From Fibrobacterota bacterium (GTDB lineage: Bacteria > Fibrobacterota > Fibrobacteria > UBA11236), in the NCBI GenBank assembly GCA_947482115.1, contig CANKII010000005.1, positions 87,461 through 151,460 on the forward strand: a stretch of DNA of 64,000 bases, read 5' to 3'. Under the pieces are notes generated by a model, which had not been told where the DNA came from, made no database searches, and saw only the letters and a list, made by a program, of their open reading frames with translations. Positions within the stretch are counted from its first letter, which is position 1. Every line of letters starts with the position of its first letter. A program made the translations under genes and the position numbers. Positions 34,420-42,771 of the stretch are shown here, in pieces.

Positions 34420-34566
34420 ATGAAGAAAGTTCAACAGGAAAATGTTCCGTACGATGCGAAAAAGATGTCCGCAAAACAGCTCGTCTATTCAAGCCTTTTC
34501 ATTGCCGCAGTCGGCATCTTTTTTTTCGGATTGATGTATCTGGTCAGAAGTTTGACCAGCAACTAA
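34420..34566 (+). CDS. 48-residue single-pass membrane protein
   Basis: A short frame found by reading the gap: MKKVQQENVPYDAKKMSAKQ, then one hydrophobic helix (SLFIAAVGIFFFGLMYLV) and RSLTSN. The charge pattern fits an N-in membrane microprotein. TATCTT lies 7 nt before the ATG, the same arrangement as other putative leaderless genes here, and codon use looks coding. It ends 5 bp before the convergent topB stop. No family is recognised. The 134 bases upstream, after the methyltransferase, hold nothing else that I can see. Confidence 0.55.
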   Translation: MKKVQQENVPYDAKKMSAKQLVYSSLFIAAVGIFFFGLMYLVRSLTSN

Positions 34567-34571
34567 AACGG

Positions 34572-37070
34572 TTATTCCGCCGATGCTGCCGCAGCGGGTT
34601 CATCCGTGGCCGCAACTTTTTTCCCGCGACCTTTAAACTCTCTCGGCGGGAACTCAAACTGAAGTTTTCCAGCTGAAGTCATTTTCAAGTAGGCATCAAA
34701 GAACCGCCTCGTCTTGGAAGATTGAAACCCCTTGAGAAGCCCCGTCCTTCCTTCCGTCAGCATCTTCTGCATACTCTCGCGATCCAGAGCCTTGCCCAGA
34801 ATTACCTTGCCCAGACGGAATCCTTTTTTCGCATCCCCATCAATCGCAGTTTGCGATAGATAGGACGCCACGGTTTCATACACCGGAGATTCGTCGATGG
34901 GTGAATTTCCCAGCGGTTCAGGATTTACGATCTCCGGTTTCTCACCATCCGCGCCGTTTTCAAACACGAACTCAACCTTGTTTTGATCGGTAAAGCGGAT
35001 CACCGCCGAAAAAGATTTCCCCTGCTTGCTGCGAAATCCGGAAAGCGGGCCGATGCGTTTGTTCGTCAGCAGCGCCACAATTTCGTCACCAGACATTTTG
35101 CGTCCGCCCAAAACCTTGCGGATGACAAGCTTGGCATCCTGCGATTCCCAGCGGCTGGGCGTTTCATTCATCGGTTTGCCGTCCAACGGATTGATGAACG
35201 TCGTGGTTTGGCGGTCGTTGTCCTCGTTATATCCCTTGATATTGCCGACGATGCGGCGGGCCAAATCCTTGGTTTCATTCATGAAGGCGTCGCGCGTGAC
35301 GAGACCTTTTTCCATGAGATTCAATTTGTGTTCCCACTCCCCCGTCAATTCGGGTGAAGTCAATTCCTGAATGTCCATGGCCGCAAGCATGTGCAACAAT
35401 TCAATGCCCTTGGCGGTGGGAATCAATTCCTTGCCTTCACGTACCACGTATTTGTCGGAGATCAAACCTTCGATGGTTGCGGCGCGTGTCGCCGGAGTGC
35501 CGAGTCCGCGCTCCTTCATGGCTTCGCGTAAATCTTCGTCTTCAACCAGCTTGCCCGCACCTTCCATGGCGGAAAGCAACGTCGATTCGTTCAGGCGCGG
35601 CGGCGGACGGGTTTGATCCTTGCGGACTTCCACTTCCTTGGCAATCACGGCATGACCAGGAATCCATGCGGGCAATACGGCTTCTTCGGTGGGATCGATT
35701 CCGTAAATCGCCTTCCATCCGGGAATTTCCAAAACCTTGCCTTCCGTCCGGAAGCTTTCACCTTCAACAACCGACACGCGCGAAGTTTGCAGAAACTTGG
35801 CGGGAGGAAAGAACACGGCGAGAAATCGCTGCGTCACCGCATTGTAAATCTTCCGCTCTGCGTCGCTGAGCCCCTCGGGGATCACCGAGGTGGGAATGAT
35901 GGCAAAGTGATCAGAGATTTTGGAACTGTCGAAAATGCGCTTGTCGGCCTTGACATAATTTTTCTCAAGCGCTTCGGCAGAAAATTTTCCGAAGTCTCCG
36001 CCCTTGAGAGTTCCCATCAGATCACGAGCCACAGTCACATAATCTTCGGGCAAGTGCCGGCTGTCGGTACGTGGATAGGTCAGCGCCTTGTGTTTTTCAT
36101 ATAAAGCCTGCGCAATGGACAAAGTGGTTTTGGCACTGAAACCAAAGCGTGAATTGCCTTCACGTTGCAGCGAAGTCAAATCAAACAGCGGCGGGCTGCT
36201 TTGAAATGCGGGCTTTTGATTTTCAGTGACCTCGGCAGTCTTACCCAGACATTTTTTGGCGATGGCTTCGGCGCGGGCTTCATCCCACAACCGTTCCGCC
36301 CTGTCATGCTCATCATCCGATTTTTGAAAGGTGGGATCAAACCAACGGCCGTTGTAATCCAATCCGCCTGCCAGTGAAAAAACCGCATGAACCTCGGCGT
36401 AATTGCGCGAGACAAACCGCTCGCGCTCATCTTCACGGCGTACCAACATGGAAAGCGTGGGGGTTTGCACGCGACCGCAAGGTGTCAGAAAAAATCCGCC
36501 GTTCTTGGATTTGTATCCGGTGAGCGCGCGCGATCCGTTGATGCCAATCAACCAATCCGCCTCGGATCGGGATTGCGCCGCCTGCGCCAGATGAAGCATT
36601 TCGGAATCATCGCGCAAATGTTCCAGCGCCTCGACCATGGCCGACTTGGTCATGCTTTGCAGCCACAACCGTTTGAGTTTGGCCTTCACCGGCTTCGACT
36701 CGGAAACGTATTGGAGGATGTAGCGGAAAATCAACTCCCCTTCACGACCAGCGTCGCAGCCGTTGATTATCTCCGTCACGTCCTTGCGGCGGATCAATTT
36801 GCCAAGCGTACCGAGCTGGGTTTTGGTCCGGGGCAAAGCCCGGATGCCGAAGTTTTCAGGGATGATGGGAAGATGATCGAGGGACCAATCCTTGTGCTTG
36901 TCGTCCATTTCCTTGGGCATGGCCAAGGACACAAGATGCCCCAGGGCAAAGGAAACCAGATATTTTTCGCCTTCCCAGTAGGAATCGTGCTTCTCGAATT
37001 TGTCGGGCAGGGCCTTGAGCAGATCCTGTGCGACACTGGGCTTTTCAGCGATAATAAGCGTTTTGGACAA
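34572..37070 (-). CDS. topB: DNA topoisomerase III
   Basis: An 832-residue type IA topoisomerase that decatenates DNA through a single-strand break. The Toprim domain starts LIIAEKPSVAQDLLKAL and has NGCDAGREGELIFRYI; the active-site Tyr is in LTYPRTDSRHLPEDY. The C-terminus holds topoisomerase C-terminal repeats (GPLSGFRSKQGKSFSA; GLLKGFQSSKTRRFF) and a Lys/Ala/Glu tail instead of TopA zinc fingers. Plasmid-type TopB is often with mobile elements, but no mobility gene is seen here, so it is probably the chromosomal copy. Confidence 0.93.
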   Translation of the reverse strand: MSKTLIIAEKPSVAQDLLKALPDKFEKHDSYWEGEKYLVSFALGHLVSLAMPKEMDDKHKDWSLDHLPIIPENFGIRALPRTKTQLGTLGKLIRRKDVTEIINGCDAGREGELIFRYILQYVSESKPVKAKLKRLWLQSMTKSAMVEALEHLRDDSEMLHLAQAAQSRSEADWLIGINGSRALTGYKSKNGGFFLTPCGRVQTPTLSMLVRREDERERFVSRNYAEVHAVFSLAGGLDYNGRWFDPTFQKSDDEHDRAERLWDEARAEAIAKKCLGKTAEVTENQKPAFQSSPPLFDLTSLQREGNSRFGFSAKTTLSIAQALYEKHKALTYPRTDSRHLPEDYVTVARDLMGTLKGGDFGKFSAEALEKNYVKADKRIFDSSKISDHFAIIPTSVIPEGLSDAERKIYNAVTQRFLAVFFPPAKFLQTSRVSVVEGESFRTEGKVLEIPGWKAIYGIDPTEEAVLPAWIPGHAVIAKEVEVRKDQTRPPPRLNESTLLSAMEGAGKLVEDEDLREAMKERGLGTPATRAATIEGLISDKYVVREGKELIPTAKGIELLHMLAAMDIQELTSPELTGEWEHKLNLMEKGLVTRDAFMNETKDLARRIVGNIKGYNEDNDRQTTTFINPLDGKPMNETPSRWESQDAKLVIRKVLGGRKMSGDEIVALLTNKRIGPLSGFRSKQGKSFSAVIRFTDQNKVEFVFENGADGEKPEIVNPEPLGNSPIDESPVYETVASYLSQTAIDGDAKKGFRLGKVILGKALDRESMQKMLTEGRTGLLKGFQSSKTRRFFDAYLKMTSAGKLQFEFPPREFKGRGKKVAATDEPAAAASAE

Positions 37071-37123
37071 TGGGACTCTCCCTTTCCCGGGCTTCCGGAG
37101 CGAGGGAATAATAATACAACGGT

Positions 37124-37588
37124 CTAGGAATACTTGTTCTCACCGGTTTGCAACCGGGCATAAAACTCCGCAGGAGTCCCTGCATCAATCAGATTTTTGC
37201 GAATATCGGCATCAGAAAGAATCCGTGAGATGGCGGACAAGGCCCGGATGTGCGGACCGGTGTTGTTGGACGGAGAGACAATCAGGAAGAGAAGATAAAC
37301 CGGTTGTTTGTCGAGGGCGTCGAAGTCCAGGCCGCGTTTTACCGAACATGCGGCAATGCACATTTGATCGAGAAAGTCCACCTTGGCATGCGGCACGGCC
37401 AACCCGCAACCAATGCCGGTGGACATTTTGTCCTCGCGTTCCAGAACGGCGGACAGCAGACGATCGCGATCCGCCAAACCGCGCACCTGACAGAGACGGC
37501 TCACCATTTCTTCGATCACTTCGCTGCGTGTGGACTTTTGCGAGTCCACAATCACACATTCCTCGGTAAACCGGTCCGTCAATTTCAT
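37124..37588 (-). CDS. ptsN: PtsN-like EIIA (nitrogen/fructose-type) phosphocarrier
   Basis: A 154-residue EIIA domain. ATG 37588 is chosen since GGAGG lies about 9 nt upstream; the frame itself opens at 37654. The phospho-accepting His is in GCGLAVPHAKVDFL, and LFLIVSPSNNTGPHIRALSAISRIL follows, as in the PtsN/FruA-IIA fold. No sugar permease domain is attached, so a regulatory role with the PtsP at 26206 is likely. It lies between topB and the large outer-membrane protease gene, all on the minus strand. Confidence 0.85.
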   Translation of the reverse strand: MKLTDRFTEECVIVDSQKSTRSEVIEEMVSRLCQVRGLADRDRLLSAVLEREDKMSTGIGCGLAVPHAKVDFLDQMCIAACSVKRGLDFDALDKQPVYLLFLIVSPSNNTGPHIRALSAISRILSDADIRKNLIDAGTPAEFYARLQTGENKYS

Positions 37589-37629
37589 GCCGGCATCCTC
37601 CACCCCACCACTCGTCGGGGCGGCGGAAT

Positions 37630-40600
37630 TTAGAATTCTGTTCCCAGAGACCAATACTCCCGGGAGCCTAAATTTCGATTTGTTCCGGCGGAATTCCCGT
37701 GACTCCCCCGGAAGGACTGGGCCCAGGTGTATTTCAACACGAAAATTCCCAGATTCAGGCGCAGCCCATACCCGGCGCCGATGCCCATTTGTCGTAAAGG
37801 ATCCCCTTCAGACCAGGCTCCTCCATAATCGAGGAAAATATTTCCCATGACATTGCGAATGCTGAAGGGCAGCGGCCATTCCACGGTGAATTCGCTGATG
37901 AAGGGATAACGGAATTCGAAATTGGTCAGAAACTTGCGCGTGCCGGTGAATTCATAGAAGTCGTACCCGCGCAACGGAAATTCCAAATCAGAGAAATAAT
38001 ACTCGGCCAAGGATTTGGGAAGATTGTCGAAGTTGACATGGGGATTGAAGGTGTAGGATTCTCCGCCCACCACGAATTTATGCGGATTGGTGTAACCGTT
38101 CATGGCTTCCGAGAACCCGCCGGAAACCCGTGCGGCAAAGGTATAGCGTTTGAAAAATTCCCAATAAGCCCGGAGATCTGTTTCCATCTTGTAATAGGAA
38201 AACTTGTTCTGATACATCGGCGGCAGATATTGCGCCACCACCAAGGCGCGATGGCCCGATACCGGCCCGACGATGCCCCATTGCGAATTATCCTGCACCC
38301 AGGACAGGGTGGGAAGCACGGAATTGGTCACGGTGCGGGAAGCGGTGTCCACATTTCCCAAAGAGTCGTATTGCTGCCATTTACTGGTGGCGAAGCGCGC
38401 CACCAAGGCCAACTCGAAACGAGTGAAGGTGGAAAGCGGATATTTCACTCCAGCCCCCACTCCGTAAAGTAAATCGGTGAAGTCGCGCTCAAAAATGGAG
38501 CTGTCGCTGGGATTGTTGGAAAAAACCAGTGCGCTTGTTTGTTGTGACTGGCGAAACCCCATCAAGTCAAAATCGGGTTTATAGGGCAAATAGTCGTATT
38601 CGACAAAACCGTTGATGTTGTCCAGACTTCCGTTGATGGCAAGGGCGAGAGAAATGGATTGATCCCCCATCAAATCGCTCAGGGTCAAATAAGACAGTCC
38701 GCTGGCCCCGTAATAGTTGTCCACACCGAAGGCGGCATTGATCGCATCCAGACTCCATTTGGATCGATAGGGATGGGAAAGAAAACGACCAAGGGAATCT
38801 TTGTAGGCCGTTGTGTCTGTCAGAAACGGTGATTTCTTTTTCTTTTCCTTCTTCGCAATCTTCGTCGTATCTGTTTTCACGGTATCCGGCGTCAGGGCGG
38901 ATGGCAATCCGCCCCTACCCACGGCCGTCGAATCCTTTTTCTTCGTCGTATCCGGTTTTGTCGTGTCGGGTTTATAACTGCTCAGATTGGCCCAATTGGG
39001 CGGGCGGAAAAAACCGACTGCGCTGTCTTCATGGCGGCGGATGAAACGCGTCTTCGGCAAATCCATGGGCTGCAATTTTTGCAACGGGTCTTTCATCAGA
39101 TACACATCCCAACCTCCCGCTTCGAAAAGCGAGAAGGCCAATTTTTTCCCATCATAGGAAAGGGATGGTGTGAAACAGGCCGTGAGAAGATTGGTCACCG
39201 GCCGGATTTTTTCTCCACCGGCGGAATCCTGCCACAAATAAATGTTGTCGAGACCGGAACGGTTGGACACAAAATACAGCAGCGAATCCGAGGGCCCGTA
39301 AACCGGCATTTTCTCATCCCACTCTCCGCCCACCATGCGCGTCAGGCTACCGTCGGAAACAGAGATGCGGTAAATGTCCTTGTAATTCCGCAACGAATCG
39401 AACCACGCCAAGGGATCTTTGGGATTTGGATCGAGAATGGGTTTGGGACGATCACTTTCAAAAGCAATCCATTTTCCGGAGGGTGAAAACACAGGCTTGT
39501 CATCGTGCGCAATGTCAGAGGTCAGACGCCGCAGCGAATCCGTTTGCAGGTCGTACACATAAATGTCGGTGAACCCTTCGCTCTGTCCGCTGAAGGCGAT
39601 ATAACGGCCGTCGCGCGACCAGTTGGGGGAAAGAATGGCCTCGACATCGGGTTTCAGAACCTGACGTACCCTTCCCTTTTTCGAATCGAGAATGTGGATG
39701 ACATCACGACCTTCCTGTTTGCTCACAATGGCCAGCGCTTTGCCATCCGGACTCCATGCAATTCCCGACTTGAAGGAGTGGAAACTTTCGTGGGCCTCCT
39801 TTTTCCCGCTTTGAATCACGGTGCGAACGACTTTCTCCGTCTTCACATTGAGAATGTAAATGGCCTCCCAGGATTCTCGATCGCTGAAGAAGGCAATCTC
39901 CTCTCCATTCGGCGAGAGCGAGGGTTGCAGGTTATAGAAGGAGCGATCCTCACCGTGCCGGGTCAATTTCCGGGCCACAGATTTTCCATATTGCCGCTGC
40001 CCCAATTCGGGCCAATACAGATAGCGCAGTTCGCGCAGCCAAATCTCCCCCGCCTCTTCCAACGAAGTGCGCGTCACTTTTTGAAAGGCTTTTTCCAAAT
40101 CCCGATCATGCGCTCCGGAATCGGTGGTCATGGCACGAATCAATTTCGTGACCGTTCCCTTGCCGTAAACATTATCCACGAAGTGAAGAAATAACTGACC
40201 TCCTTTATAGGCAAGAAACCCTCCGAAATCCTCGGCAGGTGAAGCGACGTATCCAAAGGTCGTGGCATCAACCATGAAAAACTCAGAGCCAAGATCCCAG
40301 CCCAGCGAAGTGTATTCCGCCAGTCCTTCACTGAACCAAAGGGGAAGCCGTTCCCCGATTTGCGATGTCACCGGAGATCCGGCATCATCGCCGTAGAGCA
40401 AATCATTCATGACGGCGTGAGTCATTTCATGTTGCAACACATGATAAAATTCGGGATAGTTGCCTTCGAACGGCAGCACGATGCGATTCTTGAATTCCTC
40501 GGTGAAACCACCGATGGCCTCGTCCAGCGGAATGGGAATGACATTGGTCTGTTCAAACTCTGCATGGGAATTGTGCAGGATGATCGGAATGCGTTCCCTG

Positions 40601-40845
40601 AGGGGATGCCCCGTCATGGCGGAAACCTTGCCGTACATCTCCTCCACATGTCTGGCGGCGAATTGGGCGATATGTTCTCCGCCCTGCGGGTAATAGATGT
40701 CGAAATGCGGGGTTTGATAATACTGCCAGTGAAAGGAGTGGTATTGAACCTTGTTCTGACCGAACTGGACGGCCTCCTGATCAAAGCCGAAGGTTGTCAG
40801 CAATCCGATTGCGAAAAGAATTTTCCCCAGTAATTTATGCGACAC
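37630..40845 (-). CDS. Outer-membrane protein: gluzincin-like protease, TolB-type propeller and BamA-like barrel
   Basis: A 1071-residue exported protein. GTG 40845 is preferred because GGGAG lies about 8 nt upstream and a signal sequence follows (KLLGKILFAIGLLTTFGF); the frame extends to 40902. Residues about 110-240 hold a zinc-protease site HEMTHAV with a downstream WFSEGLAEY glutamate. The middle is a TolB/WD40-like propeller with repeats such as IAFFSDRESW, IAFSGQSEGFTDIYVYDL and LYFVSNRSGLDNIY. A Lys/Thr/Asp linker includes an in-frame palindrome. The last 400 residues are beta-barrel-like and end in SLGTEF, an aromatic-terminal outer-membrane signature. It overlaps aroD by 11 bp. Confidence 0.85.
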   Translation of the reverse strand: MSHKLLGKILFAIGLLTTFGFDQEAVQFGQNKVQYHSFHWQYYQTPHFDIYYPQGGEHIAQFAARHVEEMYGKVSAMTGHPLRERIPIILHNSHAEFEQTNVIPIPLDEAIGGFTEEFKNRIVLPFEGNYPEFYHVLQHEMTHAVMNDLLYGDDAGSPVTSQIGERLPLWFSEGLAEYTSLGWDLGSEFFMVDATTFGYVASPAEDFGGFLAYKGGQLFLHFVDNVYGKGTVTKLIRAMTTDSGAHDRDLEKAFQKVTRTSLEEAGEIWLRELRYLYWPELGQRQYGKSVARKLTRHGEDRSFYNLQPSLSPNGEEIAFFSDRESWEAIYILNVKTEKVVRTVIQSGKKEAHESFHSFKSGIAWSPDGKALAIVSKQEGRDVIHILDSKKGRVRQVLKPDVEAILSPNWSRDGRYIAFSGQSEGFTDIYVYDLQTDSLRRLTSDIAHDDKPVFSPSGKWIAFESDRPKPILDPNPKDPLAWFDSLRNYKDIYRISVSDGSLTRMVGGEWDEKMPVYGPSDSLLYFVSNRSGLDNIYLWQDSAGGEKIRPVTNLLTACFTPSLSYDGKKLAFSLFEAGGWDVYLMKDPLQKLQPMDLPKTRFIRRHEDSAVGFFRPPNWANLSSYKPDTTKPDTTKKKDSTAVGRGGLPSALTPDTVKTDTTKIAKKEKKKKSPFLTDTTAYKDSLGRFLSHPYRSKWSLDAINAAFGVDNYYGASGLSYLTLSDLMGDQSISLALAINGSLDNINGFVEYDYLPYKPDFDLMGFRQSQQTSALVFSNNPSDSSIFERDFTDLLYGVGAGVKYPLSTFTRFELALVARFATSKWQQYDSLGNVDTASRTVTNSVLPTLSWVQDNSQWGIVGPVSGHRALVVAQYLPPMYQNKFSYYKMETDLRAYWEFFKRYTFAARVSGGFSEAMNGYTNPHKFVVGGESYTFNPHVNFDNLPKSLAEYYFSDLEFPLRGYDFYEFTGTRKFLTNFEFRYPFISEFTVEWPLPFSIRNVMGNIFLDYGGAWSEGDPLRQMGIGAGYGLRLNLGIFVLKYTWAQSFRGSHGNSAGTNRNLGSREYWSLGTEF
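38891..38918. repeat. GTAGGGGC-type palindrome inside the outer-membrane protease gene
   Basis: GTCAGGGCGGAT (38891-38902) and ATCCGCCCCTAC (38907-38918) form an inverted repeat with one mismatch and a four-base loop. On the coding strand it reads GRGGLPSALTPD in the low-complexity Lys/Thr/Asp linker between the propeller and the barrel. Confidence 0.8.
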
Positions 40846-41647
40846 GCTGGATCTCCCGGATTCCCTTTTCAGCCCATTTGATCCATTGTTCTTCAGACGC
40901 ATCTGGTGCCGGACGTTCTTCCACTCGCATCAAAAGTGTGCGCAAGTTTTTTACGGACAACTGGCCGGGGGCCACTGCTCGATCCCCCAAAAAAGCATAG
41001 GTGATCGGACAACCGAGCAACGGCGCCGTAACGCGAGTTGCGCAACCTGCCTCGCCCATTCCAAGGACGCAACTCAGGGGAAATTTCTCGGCCACTTTTC
41101 GCGCGAACCCTAACAACGATGCAGCCATTGTGGAATCATCCACCGTCACCGCAAATTTGACGGCATCCGGACGACAGGCGTTCATCAACACCAGCTGCGC
41201 CTCCCAGTCGGAAGGCTTTTCCACAACAAAGGAATGGTGGGACAAAAGAATTTGTAGTCCATTCTCACGCAACAGGTTCCACGCCTTGGGCCCCAAAGAG
41301 GCGACCTCCTCGATTTCGATGTCGAGAAAATCGCAAGGAGGGTTTTGCATTCCAGCCAAAGCAAACCACAGGGATTCACGCTCACGTGATCGGGAGTTTT
41401 CCCATGCGCCACCATCGCGCTGAAGACGCAAGGTGAAGAAAACCAATCCTTCAAATCCCCGCTTTTTTTTCTCGAGGACAAAAGCTTCCAAGGCAGGTAA
41501 TATTGCATCCAATGGAAGGCCATCCGCCCGCAGCTCTATGCCGCCACAAATCCAGACATCCTCGGGATAGCGGCAATCCGCCAGCATGGGTGCCGTGAGA
41601 ATACCCAAAATCAAGGGCGGAAACGGCTTTTTTGTACCTTCGGACAT
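40835..41647 (-). CDS. aroD: Type I 3-dehydroquinate dehydratase
   Basis: A 270-residue class I aldolase-type enzyme of the shikimate pathway that dehydrates 3-dehydroquinate through a Schiff base. Catalytic positions can be matched: Glu in DFLDIEIEEV, His in ILLSHHSF, Lys in DAVKFAV, and the substrate loops GEAGCATRV and VAPGQLSV. It is more divergent than usual (family SYHDF reads SHHSF), but all three catalytic residues are kept. ATG 41647 has GAGG just upstream. Other aro genes are absent here. It is divergent from the TPR gene. Confidence 0.82.
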   Translation of the reverse strand: MSEGTKKPFPPLILGILTAPMLADCRYPEDVWICGGIELRADGLPLDAILPALEAFVLEKKKRGFEGLVFFTLRLQRDGGAWENSRSRERESLWFALAGMQNPPCDFLDIEIEEVASLGPKAWNLLRENGLQILLSHHSFVVEKPSDWEAQLVLMNACRPDAVKFAVTVDDSTMAASLLGFARKVAEKFPLSCVLGMGEAGCATRVTAPLLGCPITYAFLGDRAVAPGQLSVKNLRTLLMRVEERPAPDASEEQWIKWAEKGIREIQRVA

Positions 41648-41707
41648 GTGCCTCATTCAGGTCATATATCTACTAAATGGCGGCAATCGTCCGTTTTATC
41701 CTTTCCC

Positions 41708-42697
41708 ATGGCAGGCCTCGTCCTGCTTTTTTTTTCGCTCTTACCCGGTTACGCCAAGTGTCTTTTTAATCCGCACCAGGACGCGATCCTGCTGGCTGCC
41801 ATGGATCAGACCCTCCGGATGAATTATGCGGCGGCGGAATCGCTCGTGGCGCAAATCCCCAACAACATTCCCGCCCGTCCCTACTTCACCGGTCTTGCCT
41901 GCCTGAATCGTTTTCAGGATCTGGGGGACACCGCCGCTCTGCGTCGCACCGAAACTCTTTGGAACCGGCTGTCTTCACACAGCAATCCCCCGGAACGTTT
42001 CCGCGAGGACAGCACTCAATTGCGATTGATTCGCGGGATGGCCGCCTTGCAACTTTCCTATGTCGCTTCCATTCGGGGTTCCACTCTGCGCGCCGCCTCC
42101 ATGGCATGGACCGCACGCGATCAATTCCTTCATCTGGCAGGCTGGGCGGAAGCCGATGCCGGACTGGCACTCTTCGACTATTACCGGGAACATGCCCTCG
42201 AAAAAATCCGGTTTCTCCCCTTCGTGAATCCCAATACCGACGGCCCCCTGCGACAGCTTCAGGCATCGGCGAATCAATCGCGCTACTTGCACGACGGACT
42301 TCTGGTTTCCGTGTTCTGGATTCATGTGGATCGAAACGAAATCGATTCCGCATTGAAAATTACGGATGGCTTCCTGCTGCGCTATCCTCACAATCGTCTG
42401 GCCCGGCAAATGCGCGGTTCAGCATTGTTTCGGGGAGGCCGGCTTCCGGAAGCGCGTTCTGTGTACGAAGAACTGCTTCGGGAATACGAAGTGTTGAAGG
42501 ATTCCCTTCCTCCCGGCAACCTGCCCATCGGGTATTATTGCTCCGTTGCCAATCTGGCGAGAATTTATTCGGGACTTGGATTGTCTTCCCAAGCCAAAAT
42601 AAAATTGGAAGAATGGCAAAAAGCCCGCAATTCCAGCTTGGAATCGTGGCTTCCCTCCAGTCTCAAGAAAGATTTGGAACGATTGAGAATTCCCTGA
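41708..42697 (+). CDS. Exported TPR-like protein
   Basis: A 329-residue protein from ATG 41708, where a signal sequence begins (MAGLVLLFFSLLPGYA) and a TATCCT hexamer lies 5 nt upstream; the frame opens at 41648 inside the aroD start. The rest is helical with tetratricopeptide-like units: AMDQTLRMNYAAAESLVAQIP, RNEIDSALKITDGFLLRYPHN, GSALFRGGRLPEARSVYEELL and ARIYSGLGLSSQAKIKLEEW. It probably serves as a protein-interaction scaffold in the periplasm. The function is unknown. Confidence 0.7.
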   Translation: MAGLVLLFFSLLPGYAKCLFNPHQDAILLAAMDQTLRMNYAAAESLVAQIPNNIPARPYFTGLACLNRFQDLGDTAALRRTETLWNRLSSHSNPPERFREDSTQLRLIRGMAALQLSYVASIRGSTLRAASMAWTARDQFLHLAGWAEADAGLALFDYYREHALEKIRFLPFVNPNTDGPLRQLQASANQSRYLHDGLLVSVFWIHVDRNEIDSALKITDGFLLRYPHNRLARQMRGSALFRGGRLPEARSVYEELLREYEVLKDSLPPGNLPIGYYCSVANLARIYSGLGLSSQAKIKLEEWQKARNSSLESWLPSSLKKDLERLRIP

Positions 42698-42771
42698 AGG
42701 ACAAGCCTCATCCCCCCTACTTTTCTATAATTATTCACGTACTGAAAAAACTCAATCCTGGAACCCGCTTC

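Noticed and set aside
34572..37070. topB as a sign of an integrative element
   Set aside because: No integrase, relaxase, type IV secretion gene, tRNA or attachment repeats are visible nearby.
41959..42771. Long N-terminal extension of KorA
   Set aside because: It overlaps the TPR gene in another frame and has no similarity to oxidoreductase subunits; the KorA family starts near 42772.
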